A stretch of DNA of 20,287 nucleotides from Methyloglobulus sp. (lineage in GTDB: Bacteria > Pseudomonadota > Gammaproteobacteria > Methylococcales > Methylomonadaceae): the NCBI GenBank assembly GCA_013140405.1, contig JABFSV010000367.1:1-20287 (forward strand), read 5' to 3'. Position 1 is the stretch's first letter. Each line of letters opens with the position of its first letter. The notes beneath the pieces were generated by a model. The model had not been told where the DNA came from. It saw only the letters and a program-made list of their open reading frames with translations, and made no database searches. The position numbers and the translations under genes are program-made. This document shows, piece after piece, positions 1 to 7,111 of the stretch.

Positions 1-1
1 T

Positions 2-55
2 TGGCAAATAGACATCAATTGGCTGACGGGACAGGTTGAACTTGAAGACAAATAA
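2..55 (+). CDS. gspH: Type II secretion minor pseudopilin GspH, C-terminal tail (partial)
   Basis: Only the last 17 codons and a TAA stop are present, read in the frame that starts at base 2. The tail contains the stretch INWLTGQVEL, which resembles the final beta strand of GspH-type pseudopilins (typically a Leu-Thr-Gly pattern near the C-terminus). Its position directly before gspI matches the usual H-I-J-K order of type II secretion operons. The gene overlaps the start of gspI by 14 bases, in line with the overlaps seen at all later junctions. The fragment is too short for a firm family call on its own; the context carries most of the weight. Confidence 0.6.
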   Translation, partial: WQIDINWLTGQVELEDK

Positions 56-461
56 GCAACAGGGCTTTTCACTACTGGAAATTCTGATTGCCTTTTCTAT
101 CCTGGCATTGTCCTTGGGCATTCTGCTTAAAATATTTTCCGGTGGTGTCAATACCGCTATGGTTGCTGAAGACTATACGATTGCCACACAAATCGCCGAA
201 TCGCTCCTAGCCAAAACAGGCTCGGAAATACCGCTAAAGGATCATCAAAGCTCTGGTGATGAAAATGAAAAATACCATTGGCAATTGACTATCAGCCCTT
301 TTTCTTTGAGTAGCGAAGGTTTTGACACTAAAAATGCAGTTGCCCAACTTTATAAAGTCAGCGTGACAGTCGCATGGGGCGAGGGAGACACCGGTGGCGA
401 CGACCGCCAAATACACGTAACCACGTTAAAACTGGCCGCAAAAAATAATGTCGCATCATAA
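42..461 (+). CDS. gspI: Type II secretion minor pseudopilin GspI
   Basis: GspI is a minor pseudopilin that, with GspJ and GspK, forms the tip complex of the periplasmic T2SS pseudopilus. The N-terminus shows a short basic leader, the prepilin peptidase site G8|F9 (QQGFSLLEILIAF) and the conserved Glu at +5, followed by a hydrophobic helix. There is no ATG. TTG codons lie at 36 and 42; I prefer 42 because GGGACAGG (28-35) then sits six bases upstream, whereas it would abut the codon at 36. The length of about 139 residues is usual for GspI. The end overlaps gspJ by 14 bases. Family identity is secure from the prepilin motif, size and gene order; the choice between the two TTG codons is inference. 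Confidence 0.88.
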   Translation: MKTNKQQGFSLLEILIAFSILALSLGILLKIFSGGVNTAMVAEDYTIATQIAESLLAKTGSEIPLKDHQSSGDENEKYHWQLTISPFSLSSEGFDTKNAVAQLYKVSVTVAWGEGDTGGDDRQIHVTTLKLAAKNNVAS

Positions 462-1143
462 GGCCAGCACAGGTTTTACCCTGATTGAAGTGCTAATCGC
501 CATGACATTGCTAGGCATCATGGTCGTGTTATTGTTCAGCAGCATGAAAATCTGCGCGGATAGTTGGCTAAAAGGCGAAAACAAAATCACCGAAGTCAAC
601 GATGTCGCCGTCGTGTATCAATTTTTCCAGCATCATTTAACCACAGCAAAACCGTTGTGGGATGATTTTTCCGAAGAGAACAAGGTGTTTGCGTTTCAAG
701 GCAAAAACAAGGAATTGCAGTTTGTTTCGTCTTTTCCCGCCAGTGCCAAAAAATCAGGGCTGCAACTTTTCTCCCTAAAATTAATCAATGATGGCGACGA
801 GCAACTTATCCAGGTCTCAATAAAACCTTTTTATCCGCTCGCAAAGGGCGAGGAATGGCATCTGGAAGAAGTCACTTTGCTGCGGCATGTCCGCAATTTT
901 TCGCTGAGTTATTTCGGATTGGACGATACCCAGCCAGAAGGCTTCTGGCAAGAAGACTGGCTGGAGAAAGAAACCCAACCCCGTTTGGTAAAGATCAAAA
1001 TTGAGCGCGATGACGATAGCTACTGGCCGGAAATGATCGTTGAGCTCAAGTCGGTGGGAATGTCTACCACTTCTGATGGGCAAGGACTCACGGACGAAGA
1101 ACAAGCCGCTGCGGAAGCGGCTGCAATAGAGGATCAACAGTGA
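448..1143 (+). CDS. gspJ: Type II secretion minor pseudopilin GspJ
   Basis: GspJ is a minor pseudopilin of the T2SS pseudopilus tip. The N-terminal leader MSHHKASTG is followed by FTLIEVLIAM, giving the prepilin peptidase cut G9|F10 and Glu at +5, then a long hydrophobic helix to about residue 30. The 231-residue length is in the GspJ range (about 200-240), longer than GspH or GspI as expected. The soluble domain has the scattered aromatic and acidic character of the family, including a Phe-Leu-rich stretch around 100-115. The C-terminus is an Ala/Glu/Gln-rich tail (about 212-231) that looks disordered. The stop overlaps the GTG start of gspK in a GTGA junction, so coupled translation is likely. 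Confidence 0.88.
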   Translation: MSHHKASTGFTLIEVLIAMTLLGIMVVLLFSSMKICADSWLKGENKITEVNDVAVVYQFFQHHLTTAKPLWDDFSEENKVFAFQGKNKELQFVSSFPASAKKSGLQLFSLKLINDGDEQLIQVSIKPFYPLAKGEEWHLEEVTLLRHVRNFSLSYFGLDDTQPEGFWQEDWLEKETQPRLVKIKIERDDDSYWPEMIVELKSVGMSTTSDGQGLTDEEQAAAEAAAIEDQQ

Positions 1144-2177
1144 GCAAGCATTTGCTTCAATATCAGTTGGATAGCAAAAACAGGCGTTGTAGGGTAAAAT
1201 CAAATAGCAAAGGCTTTGCCTTAGTGCTTGTGTTGTGGGTATTAAGCCTGTTAACCATCATGGCTGGCAGTTTTGCGCTGACCATGCGTAGGGAATCCAC
1301 TATTGTCGCCGGAATAAAGGATAATGCGGGTGCTGCCGCAGCGGCAGAAGCGGGAATAGCCGCAGCCGAAATGATGCTGTTGAATCCAGACCAGAATAAG
1401 CGCTGGCGTGCCGATGGGAATATTTATCAACTGGATTTTGGCAACACCCAAATTCGGTTACGGCTTTTGTCTGAAGCCGGTAAAATTGACATAAACAAAG
1501 CCGATTTGCCATTGTTACAAGCCCTTATGGCTCAAGCTCCGGCAGAAGAAGACCAACAGGCCAAACTGATCGGGGCTATTCTCGATTGGCGCGACCAGGA
1601 CGACCTGTTGAGCATAGATGGAGCGGAAAAAAAAGAATACCAAGATACCGGATTAAAATACCAGCCACGAAACAAGCCTTTTCAAACAATGGAAGAACTA
1701 CAGATGGTTTTAGGGATGAACGAACGCGTATTCAACTGGCTTGAACCCATCATTACCGTTTATTCAGGCCAAGCTCAGGTCAACCTTAAGCTGGCCTCTA
1801 GCAAAGTCTTAAATGTGTTGCCCAATGTAGATGCCGGCTTGATAGAAAGTTTTGTTGCAACTAGACTTGAGAATGCCAAAAATGACCAGCCTGCACCAGA
1901 ATTTCCATCGGCTTTAGTTAAAGCAGGGGGCGGCGGAGTAAGCGAGGCCATAACCATTGTTTCTGAAGCGCTGCTGCCTGATGAAACCAGCGCCTTAGTC
2001 ACTGCCACAGTGGTGAAATCAGGTGGTAACCAGTCATTATCGCCTGATGCCACCCAGTCAACCCCCTTTAAAGTATTAAAATGGCAGCGTAACCCCTTAA
2101 ACGAAGAGCCATTATTTACCGACGCAATGAGCGAATTATTAGTTAAACAATATGCCGAACCTGAACTCAGCGATTGA
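1140..2177 (+). CDS. gspK: Type II secretion minor pseudopilin GspK
   Basis: GspK is the large minor pseudopilin thought to cap the pseudopilus. A 25-residue basic leader precedes the site G25|F26 (SKGFALVLVLWVL). Position +5 is hydrophobic rather than Glu, which is the known GspK peculiarity. Family features follow: an INKADLPLLQALM segment, ILDWRDQDD, and a second helical block with NKPFQTMEELQMVLGM (about 180-195). At 345 residues it is in the normal range. The start is GTG at 1140, overlapping the gspJ stop; a TTG at 1152 is an alternative. The 3' end overlaps gspL by 26 bases. A low-complexity GGGG run (about 262-266) lies in the C-terminal half. Confidence 0.9.
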   Translation: MSKHLLQYQLDSKNRRCRVKSNSKGFALVLVLWVLSLLTIMAGSFALTMRRESTIVAGIKDNAGAAAAAEAGIAAAEMMLLNPDQNKRWRADGNIYQLDFGNTQIRLRLLSEAGKIDINKADLPLLQALMAQAPAEEDQQAKLIGAILDWRDQDDLLSIDGAEKKEYQDTGLKYQPRNKPFQTMEELQMVLGMNERVFNWLEPIITVYSGQAQVNLKLASSKVLNVLPNVDAGLIESFVATRLENAKNDQPAPEFPSALVKAGGGGVSEAITIVSEALLPDETSALVTATVVKSGGNQSLSPDATQSTPFKVLKWQRNPLNEEPLFTDAMSELLVKQYAEPELSD

Positions 2178-3303
2178 TCTGGATTACAAAAAGTTCTTCC
2201 GCTGGTGGAAACATGAACTTAGTTTCCTGATCCCAGACAGAATCAAACAGCTAGCCAGTGACCAACAAGGCATACTCGTTGTGCGCCCTGAAGGAAATCA
2301 ATTCGCATTGAGTTATTGGTTTGAGGGGCAAGAAGAACCGCTTGCAAATCTGGAACGCGACGAAACTGGGATAGCCACATTTAAAGAAATGCTGGCAACC
2401 GACGAGCGCCTACAAAAGGCCGACCTAATTTTCCGGTTGACCAAAAAATACGCCCTTCAAAAAGAACTCTCCTTACCTGCCGCTGCGAAGGAAAACCTTT
2501 ACCAAGTAGTCACTTACGAACTACCCAGGTATTCGCCATTCAGCGCAGAACAAGCCTATTATGCTGTCAAAGCTATGGATGTGGATAATGAGCCTGGACA
2601 AATCAGGGTAATGTTAATCCTCACGATGCGGGAAGTGCTTGACGGCTTTTACGCGGATCTCAAGGCTTTTGGCATGATCCCTAAATTTGTGGATTATGAA
2701 GAGTTTGCCAATAACCTTGATGAAAGCGAAGAACCTTATAATCTCTTACCGGAATGGTTGCGGGAAAAAAAAGACCGGACAGCACAAATCGTACATGTTT
2801 CCTTGGCAGGTTTGGTGGCACTGCTATTTGTGGCGGCACTAGCTCTGCCGGTCTGGCTTGAGTCCCGGTCAGTCAATGCCTTGCAAGACAAGATTGATGC
2901 CATTGAAAAAGATGCGAAAAACACCAAGGCTTTACAAGCTGAAGTTGATGCATTGGTGGATGAAACCCAACAATTGATTGCGAAAAAAACTGAAAAACCT
3001 CCCGTTGTGGCTGTGTTGGACACCTTAAGCAAGCTCATCAAAGACGATACTTGGCTGGCTTATGCACAATATGCGAGTGGTCAATTGCAAATCCAAGGGG
3101 AATCACCCGCCGCATCAACACTAATTTCGGTTTTGGAAGCGTCTGATGTGTTTGCCAATGCAAAATTTGTTTCCCCCGTTACCCGCGACAATGTGACCAA
3201 GATGGAGCGATTCCAGATCACCGTTGATATTACCAAGGCAGGCGATCCTATCAAGCCAGGTGATATTATCAAGCCAGGAGATAAAAATGGAACTGACGAA
3301 TAA
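2152..3303 (+). CDS. gspL: Type II secretion inner-membrane protein GspL (PilN-type)
   Basis: GspL is a bitopic inner-membrane protein that links the cytoplasmic ATPase GspE to GspM and the pseudopilus. Residues 1-210 form a cytoplasmic part with a degenerate GspL/PilM-like character (opening with an Arg-Trp-Trp and FLIPDRI stretch), 212-234 is a hydrophobic membrane segment, 238-280 is a predicted coiled coil rich in Lys, Glu and Gln, and about 284-362 resembles the periplasmic ferredoxin-like domain of GspL and PilN. The C-terminus has three hexapeptide repeats (KAGDPI, KPGDII, KPGDKN). At 383 residues it is near the usual 390-400. It overlaps gspK by 26 bases and gspM by 17. Assignment rests on topology and position; direct sequence motifs are weak, as is normal for this family. 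Confidence 0.82.
   Translation: MPNLNSAIDLDYKKFFRWWKHELSFLIPDRIKQLASDQQGILVVRPEGNQFALSYWFEGQEEPLANLERDETGIATFKEMLATDERLQKADLIFRLTKKYALQKELSLPAAAKENLYQVVTYELPRYSPFSAEQAYYAVKAMDVDNEPGQIRVMLILTMREVLDGFYADLKAFGMIPKFVDYEEFANNLDESEEPYNLLPEWLREKKDRTAQIVHVSLAGLVALLFVAALALPVWLESRSVNALQDKIDAIEKDAKNTKALQAEVDALVDETQQLIAKKTEKPPVVAVLDTLSKLIKDDTWLAYAQYASGQLQIQGESPAASTLISVLEASDVFANAKFVSPVTRDNVTKMERFQITVDITKAGDPIKPGDIIKPGDKNGTDE
3235..3288 (+). repeat. Three tandem 18-base repeats at the end of gspL
   Basis: Units at 3235-3252, 3253-3270 and 3271-3288 encode the hexapeptides KAGDPI, KPGDII and KPGDKN. Units 2 and 3 share the same first 11 bases. The third unit has GGA where the second has GGT, and this creates the AGGAG used by gspM. 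Confidence 0.9.
3276..3280 (+). promoter_or_regulatory. Ribosome binding site that sets the gspM start
   Basis: AGGAG lies six bases before the ATG at 3287 and is inside the gspL coding sequence. It favours 3287 over the in-frame ATG at 3224, which would add 21 residues encoded by the out-of-frame reading of the gspL repeats. Confidence 0.75.
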
Positions 3304-3874
3304 TCCGCAGACGCAGCGCTGGCTTGCTGTTGGACTACTGGTTTTTGTGGTGCTATTGGTTAGCCTCATCCTTGTTGCACCTATTATCAGCAAAGGTTTT
3401 GAGCTGAACGAAAGCAAAGAAAACCTGGCCTTTACCCTGAAAAAATACGAGCAAATACTCGCCGGCAAAGATGCCATAGTCGGCAATATTGCAGCGATAA
3501 AACAGCAGCATGAAAATCAAGGCTATTTCAATAACCAAGGCACTAGCGCCCTTGCTTCTGCACAGATGCAGGAGTTTATCAAACAAGCCATCGTTCAAGC
3601 GGGTGGGCAATTAAGCAGTACCCAAGTGCTTCCGCCCACCAATAAAGATAAATTCAGCCGCATTACAGTTAGTGTGAGGATGACAGGGAATATTGAAGTC
3701 TTAAGGGCTGTATTGTACAAATTAGAGACAAGCACGCCACTGATTGTCATCGAGCAATTGGACATCAGGCCGATGCGTAGCGTCCGAAACCGGATAACCC
3801 GACAAATTGAACCCAGCAATGACCTGAACATCAATTTTCAGGCCATCGGCTTCATGAGGGCGCAAACACAATGA
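3287..3874 (+). CDS. gspM: Type II secretion inner-membrane protein GspM
   Basis: GspM pairs with GspL in the inner-membrane platform. The 195-residue protein has a short cytoplasmic N-terminus, one membrane segment at about 12-31, a helical stretch to about 80, and a periplasmic ferredoxin-like domain (about 85-195) of the kind found in short GspM/PilO-like proteins; the ending with a conserved ...NFQAIGFM strand fits the T2SS GspM type II family. The start at 3287 is chosen for its strong AGGAG at six bases; an upstream ATG at 3224 would prepend repeats that do not look like protein. It overlaps gspL by 17 bases, and its stop overlaps the next gene in an ATGA junction. Confidence 0.82.
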   Translation: MELTNNPQTQRWLAVGLLVFVVLLVSLILVAPIISKGFELNESKENLAFTLKKYEQILAGKDAIVGNIAAIKQQHENQGYFNNQGTSALASAQMQEFIKQAIVQAGGQLSSTQVLPPTNKDKFSRITVSVRMTGNIEVLRAVLYKLETSTPLIVIEQLDIRPMRSVRNRITRQIEPSNDLNINFQAIGFMRAQTQ

Positions 3875-4602
3875 ACATCAAGTTGATCAAGTTCCTTGCT
3901 GCCATTTGCGCGGGCTTATGCTTTCTTATTATGTGCGAATGGTTGTATTCCATTTACGCCCAGAAACAGTTATTGGCATCCATCCAAACCATTGATAACA
4001 AAAAAAAACAGGCTGCAAAATTGCCATCTATCGAGATGACCAAGCAAGCTGAATCCAGTTATACAGACTTGGTGACTAGGCCATTATTCATTCAAGGCAG
4101 GAAGCCGGTCAAAGACTCACCTGCGGTGGCAGCACCTACTTCGACTGCGACAGAGACATTCAACTGGGCGCTCAATGGGGTTTATACACACAAGAGTGGC
4201 CTATATGCGCTATTCAGCCGGACGACCACCAAAGTCCCCAAAGATAATTTTCGGAAAGTCACTAAAGATAACGACATCGACGGTTGGAAATTGACTGAAA
4301 TTCAAAAAGATAAAGTGGTTGTCAGCCAGGGCGGCAAGCAAAAAGAATTGCCTTTGAGAAAACCTAAGCCCAAAGATCCGCTGAATAATACTGACAGGTC
4401 AGCACTTACACAACCACCTATGCCCAACATGCCTGGTCGCCCGTTGATCCCTGGTCAAGAGCAACCCATACCCGTTCCTGAGCCAGTGATTGAACCTGAA
4501 GTCCTGCAAGAACCTGATGAAATAGTGCTCGAACCTGAGCTTATCCCCGATGAATCCAGTGAACCTTTCTTTGAGAATAGTGACAATGAACAATTTCAGT
4601 AA
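3871..4602 (+). CDS. GspC/GspN-like type II secretion inner-membrane protein with HR domain
   Basis: The protein is a bitopic clamp-like component: a membrane segment at about 5-24, then a periplasmic homology region (about 60-165) with the GspC/GspN signature TRPLF plus Arg-Lys-Pro, an ALNGVY strand, ALFSR, and DIDGWKLTEI followed by KVVVSQGG. In this family the HR domain binds the N0 domain of the secretin encoded just downstream. It lacks the PDZ or coiled-coil domain of classical GspC; instead the last 75 residues are a Pro/Glu-rich tail (168-230) with repeated EP pairs, likely spanning periplasm. It is named GspN or GspC in different annotations; I leave the symbol open. ATGA overlap with gspM, and a 17-base overlap with gspD. 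Confidence 0.75.
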   Translation: MNIKLIKFLAAICAGLCFLIMCEWLYSIYAQKQLLASIQTIDNKKKQAAKLPSIEMTKQAESSYTDLVTRPLFIQGRKPVKDSPAVAAPTSTATETFNWALNGVYTHKSGLYALFSRTTTKVPKDNFRKVTKDNDIDGWKLTEIQKDKVVVSQGGKQKELPLRKPKPKDPLNNTDRSALTQPPMPNMPGRPLIPGQEQPIPVPEPVIEPEVLQEPDEIVLEPELIPDESSEPFFENSDNEQFQ

Positions 4603-6808
4603 CGCCGTTAAGGTTATCTGCCCGATTATACTGGGCTTAATGCTTACAAGCTGTGAGCTGCTAGGCCCAAAACGGGCAGCAAAAATACCGCTTTCACCTG
4701 TACTCAAAGAGCAAGCTGACAACACTGGCGATAGCGTAGCTTTTCAAGAGCTGCAAAACAAAACACCAATCAACGATGCCTTGAAGTCCAAGATCGAAAT
4801 GTACCCGGCACGGGATCGGTTTACGCCCAAAACAGAAACCCACAGGCGCACCAAAACCGATGGCCCAGGCACTTACAGCCTGAATTTTGACGATGCCGAC
4901 TTGGGTGAAGTCGCCAAAGTCATCTTAAGTGACATCCTGGGGCAAAACTATGTCCTAAGCCCTAAAGTGACAGGTAAAGTTACGCTCAACACCACCGAGC
5001 CACTCAGCAAGGCGGAACTTTTGCCTACCTTGGAAATGGTTTTAGGCATGAACAATGCTGCTTTGGTTAAAGACGGCAAAATTTACCATATTGAACCCAA
5101 ATCAGAAGCCTTATACAGCTCTACCATAGCAGGTGATAGCTCTGGCTACCAAAGTAGGGTGATTGCAGTCCGTAATGTCGCCGCCCAGGAAATCGCCGAC
5201 ATTTTGAAACCCTTAGTCCATGACAAAACCATCCTGAATGTAGACAGCACACGCAACACCATCGTCGTACAAGGTACAGCCGACGAACTGGCGCGGGTCA
5301 TGGATATGGTCAGCACCTTTGATATTGACGTATTGCGGGGCCGTTCTTTTGCGTTGTTTCCCCTCAATCATGTTGAACCGGACAAAATCATAGACGAGCT
5401 GGAAACCGTTTTTAATACCTCGTCTGGCAAGGAAGACAGCGAGTTTTTCCGCTTTTTGCCTATCGAGCGTATGAATGCAGTACTGGCAATCACCCACCAG
5501 TCCAGTTACCTGCGCGACATTGAAAACTGGATCTATCGGCTAGACCGGGCGAACACGGAAGCGGGCGGCGGAGTCAATGTGTATAAGGTACAACACATGG
5601 ATGCAGAGGAGTTGGCAGGTACGCTCGGTGAAATTTTTACCGGCGCAGCACCCAAAGACAAATCTGCTAAAGTTGCCGCCGGAAAAAAATCGACGGAAGT
5701 CAGCAATAAAGACGCTTCTTTTGATAGTGGCAATAGCCAAAAAACAGGTACAACTTCTTCTGTCAGCCGCAAGAAAAGCAGCACGTCAAGTGGCTCAAGG
5801 TCGGGAAGTGGTTCGGGCGGCAGTTCCAGTGACAATGATATAAAAATCGTCGCCGATATCGCCAATAACTCCTTGGTTATTGTTGCTACACCACAGGAAT
5901 ACGGGAAGATACTACCTGTTATCAAGCAGTTGGATATTATGCCGTTGCAAGTGTTGATAGATGCAACAATAGTCTCGGTGACACTATCAGATAAATTACA
6001 GTACGGCATCTCCTGGTATCTAAGAAACGGAGTTGGACAAGGAAATGATTCATCTATTGGTAGCAATAAAGGAGAAGCCACCCCGCTAGGAACAGCAGCA
6101 GCAGCAGCACTAGCAGCTTCAACAGGTGGGTTGAGTACTGTTTATAGTTCTGGTTCTATCAAAGCGCTTTTAAAAGCACAATCCGATTTAGATAATATCA
6201 ACGTCATTTCATCTCCCTCCTTAATGGTTTTGAACAATCAAGAGGCAACCATACACGTAGGCGATGAAATTTCCCTGAATACTGGCTCCGTTGGTAGCTT
6301 CGCCAACCCCGATGCAGGAAACCAAAACAATAACAATGTTTTTACGCAAAAACAGCAACGTAAAACTGGGTTGACTTTAACCGTTACACCCCGTGTAAAT
6401 GCCAACGGCATGGTCATCATGGATATCGAGCAAACTGTTGAGGATGTAGGCTCAGTTCCTGAAGGTGGAAGCAATCCTACTATCCTCTCCAGAGAAATTA
6501 AGAGTTCTGTTGCTGTACTCAGTGAAGAGACCCTTGTCCTAGGTGGTTTAATTAGGGAACAAAATCAGAATACAAAAAATGGGATTCCTTTTTTACACGA
6601 GGTACCTTTTATAGGTCCATTATTTGGAGCTACAACAAAAAATAAAGACAAAACGGAATTAGTTGTATTGATTACCCCTAGAGTTGTGAAGACAAAACAA
6701 GATGTTAGGGTCGTCACCGATGAGTTCAAAAGAAAGCTTTCTGGAATTTATTACGACCCAACCAAGCCAAGAAAAAAACAGAAGTGGTGGACAACAAGGG
6801 ACTGGTAG
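4586..6808 (+). CDS. gspD: Type II secretion secretin GspD, lipoprotein type
   Basis: GspD forms the multimeric outer-membrane channel of the T2SS. From the ATG at 4586 the protein is 740 residues: signal peptide ending in the lipobox LTSC (Cys23), N0 at about 97-171, N1 at 190-248, N2 at 254-322, N3 at 329-450 interrupted by a Ser/Gly/Lys-rich linker (about 355-417), and the secretin core at 455-702 with SSPSLMVLNNQEATIHVGDE, KTGLTLTVTPRV, VLGGLIRE and VPFIGPLFG. It ends about 38 residues after the core with a basic, Trp-containing tail, so there is no room for a long pilotin-binding S domain. The upstream ATG at 4550 is rejected because it would bury the signal peptide. A lipobox recalls the self-piloting HxcQ. 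Last gene of the operon. Confidence 0.93.
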   Translation: MNNFSNAVKVICPIILGLMLTSCELLGPKRAAKIPLSPVLKEQADNTGDSVAFQELQNKTPINDALKSKIEMYPARDRFTPKTETHRRTKTDGPGTYSLNFDDADLGEVAKVILSDILGQNYVLSPKVTGKVTLNTTEPLSKAELLPTLEMVLGMNNAALVKDGKIYHIEPKSEALYSSTIAGDSSGYQSRVIAVRNVAAQEIADILKPLVHDKTILNVDSTRNTIVVQGTADELARVMDMVSTFDIDVLRGRSFALFPLNHVEPDKIIDELETVFNTSSGKEDSEFFRFLPIERMNAVLAITHQSSYLRDIENWIYRLDRANTEAGGGVNVYKVQHMDAEELAGTLGEIFTGAAPKDKSAKVAAGKKSTEVSNKDASFDSGNSQKTGTTSSVSRKKSSTSSGSRSGSGSGGSSSDNDIKIVADIANNSLVIVATPQEYGKILPVIKQLDIMPLQVLIDATIVSVTLSDKLQYGISWYLRNGVGQGNDSSIGSNKGEATPLGTAAAAALAASTGGLSTVYSSGSIKALLKAQSDLDNINVISSPSLMVLNNQEATIHVGDEISLNTGSVGSFANPDAGNQNNNNVFTQKQQRKTGLTLTVTPRVNANGMVIMDIEQTVEDVGSVPEGGSNPTILSREIKSSVAVLSEETLVLGGLIREQNQNTKNGIPFLHEVPFIGPLFGATTKNKDKTELVVLITPRVVKTKQDVRVVTDEFKRKLSGIYYDPTKPRKKQKWWTTRDW

Positions 6809-6841
6809 TCCGTCCCTACACATTCGAGCCAGCAAATTTGC

Positions 6842-6866
6842 GGGACGGGGTTTGAAACCCCGTTCC
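6842..6866. repeat. REP-like palindrome 1 (GGGACGGGG type)
   Basis: Arms of 12 bases, GGGACGGGGTTT and AAACCCCGTTCC, match except for one position (a G-T pair in the hairpin), with one base between. It lies 33 bases after the gspD stop, between convergent genes. No T-run follows, so a classical terminator is not obvious. Confidence 0.8.
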
Positions 6867-6922
6867 TAACGTTTTCGCAAAACTTAAATACGTGGCTGCG
6901 CTTAATCAACGTGAAACCTACA

Positions 6923-6943
6923 GACGGGGCAACATGCCCCGTC
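6923..6943. repeat. REP-like palindrome 2 (GACGGGGCA type)
   Basis: Perfect 9-base arms, GACGGGGCA and TGCCCCGTC, with a 3-base loop. It shares the GACGGGG core with palindrome 1. It also lies inside a spurious 83-codon open frame that I do not accept as a gene. Confidence 0.8.
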
Positions 6944-7011
6944 CGGCTGAATACCTTTGGGTGGCGGGGATATGTCGCACGACAACAACCTCGTTCCTCA
7001 GAAAAACATTA

Positions 7012-7036
7012 GGGACTGGGTTGCAAACCCAGTCCC
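7012..7036. repeat. REP-like palindrome 3 (GGGACTGGG type)
   Basis: Perfect 11-base arms, GGGACTGGGTT and AACCCAGTCCC, with a 3-base loop. It is a variant of palindrome 1 with compensatory changes in both arms (CG to TG on one side, CG to CA on the other), which suggests selection for the hairpin. The three copies are spaced roughly 80-90 bases apart and together fill the 303-base gap between gspD and rpiA. Confidence 0.8.
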
Positions 7037-7111
7037 GCGTTCGGATTACTGCCATTATTTTTGCTGATTGCTGTAATCTGGTGAGCAAAACCACTTACCC
7101 ACCCTTACAAC

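Noticed and set aside
4550..4585. Upstream start for gspD
   Set aside because: It would add 12 residues before a well-formed lipoprotein signal peptide and has no better ribosome binding site.
5533..6081. 182-codon minus-strand frame opposite gspD
   Set aside because: It mirrors the Ser/Gly-rich linker and low-complexity codons of gspD, which is securely identified on the plus strand.
6842..7036. Possible CRISPR array
   Set aside because: The repeats are hairpins of different length and sequence, the intervals are unequal, there are only three, and no cas gene is present.
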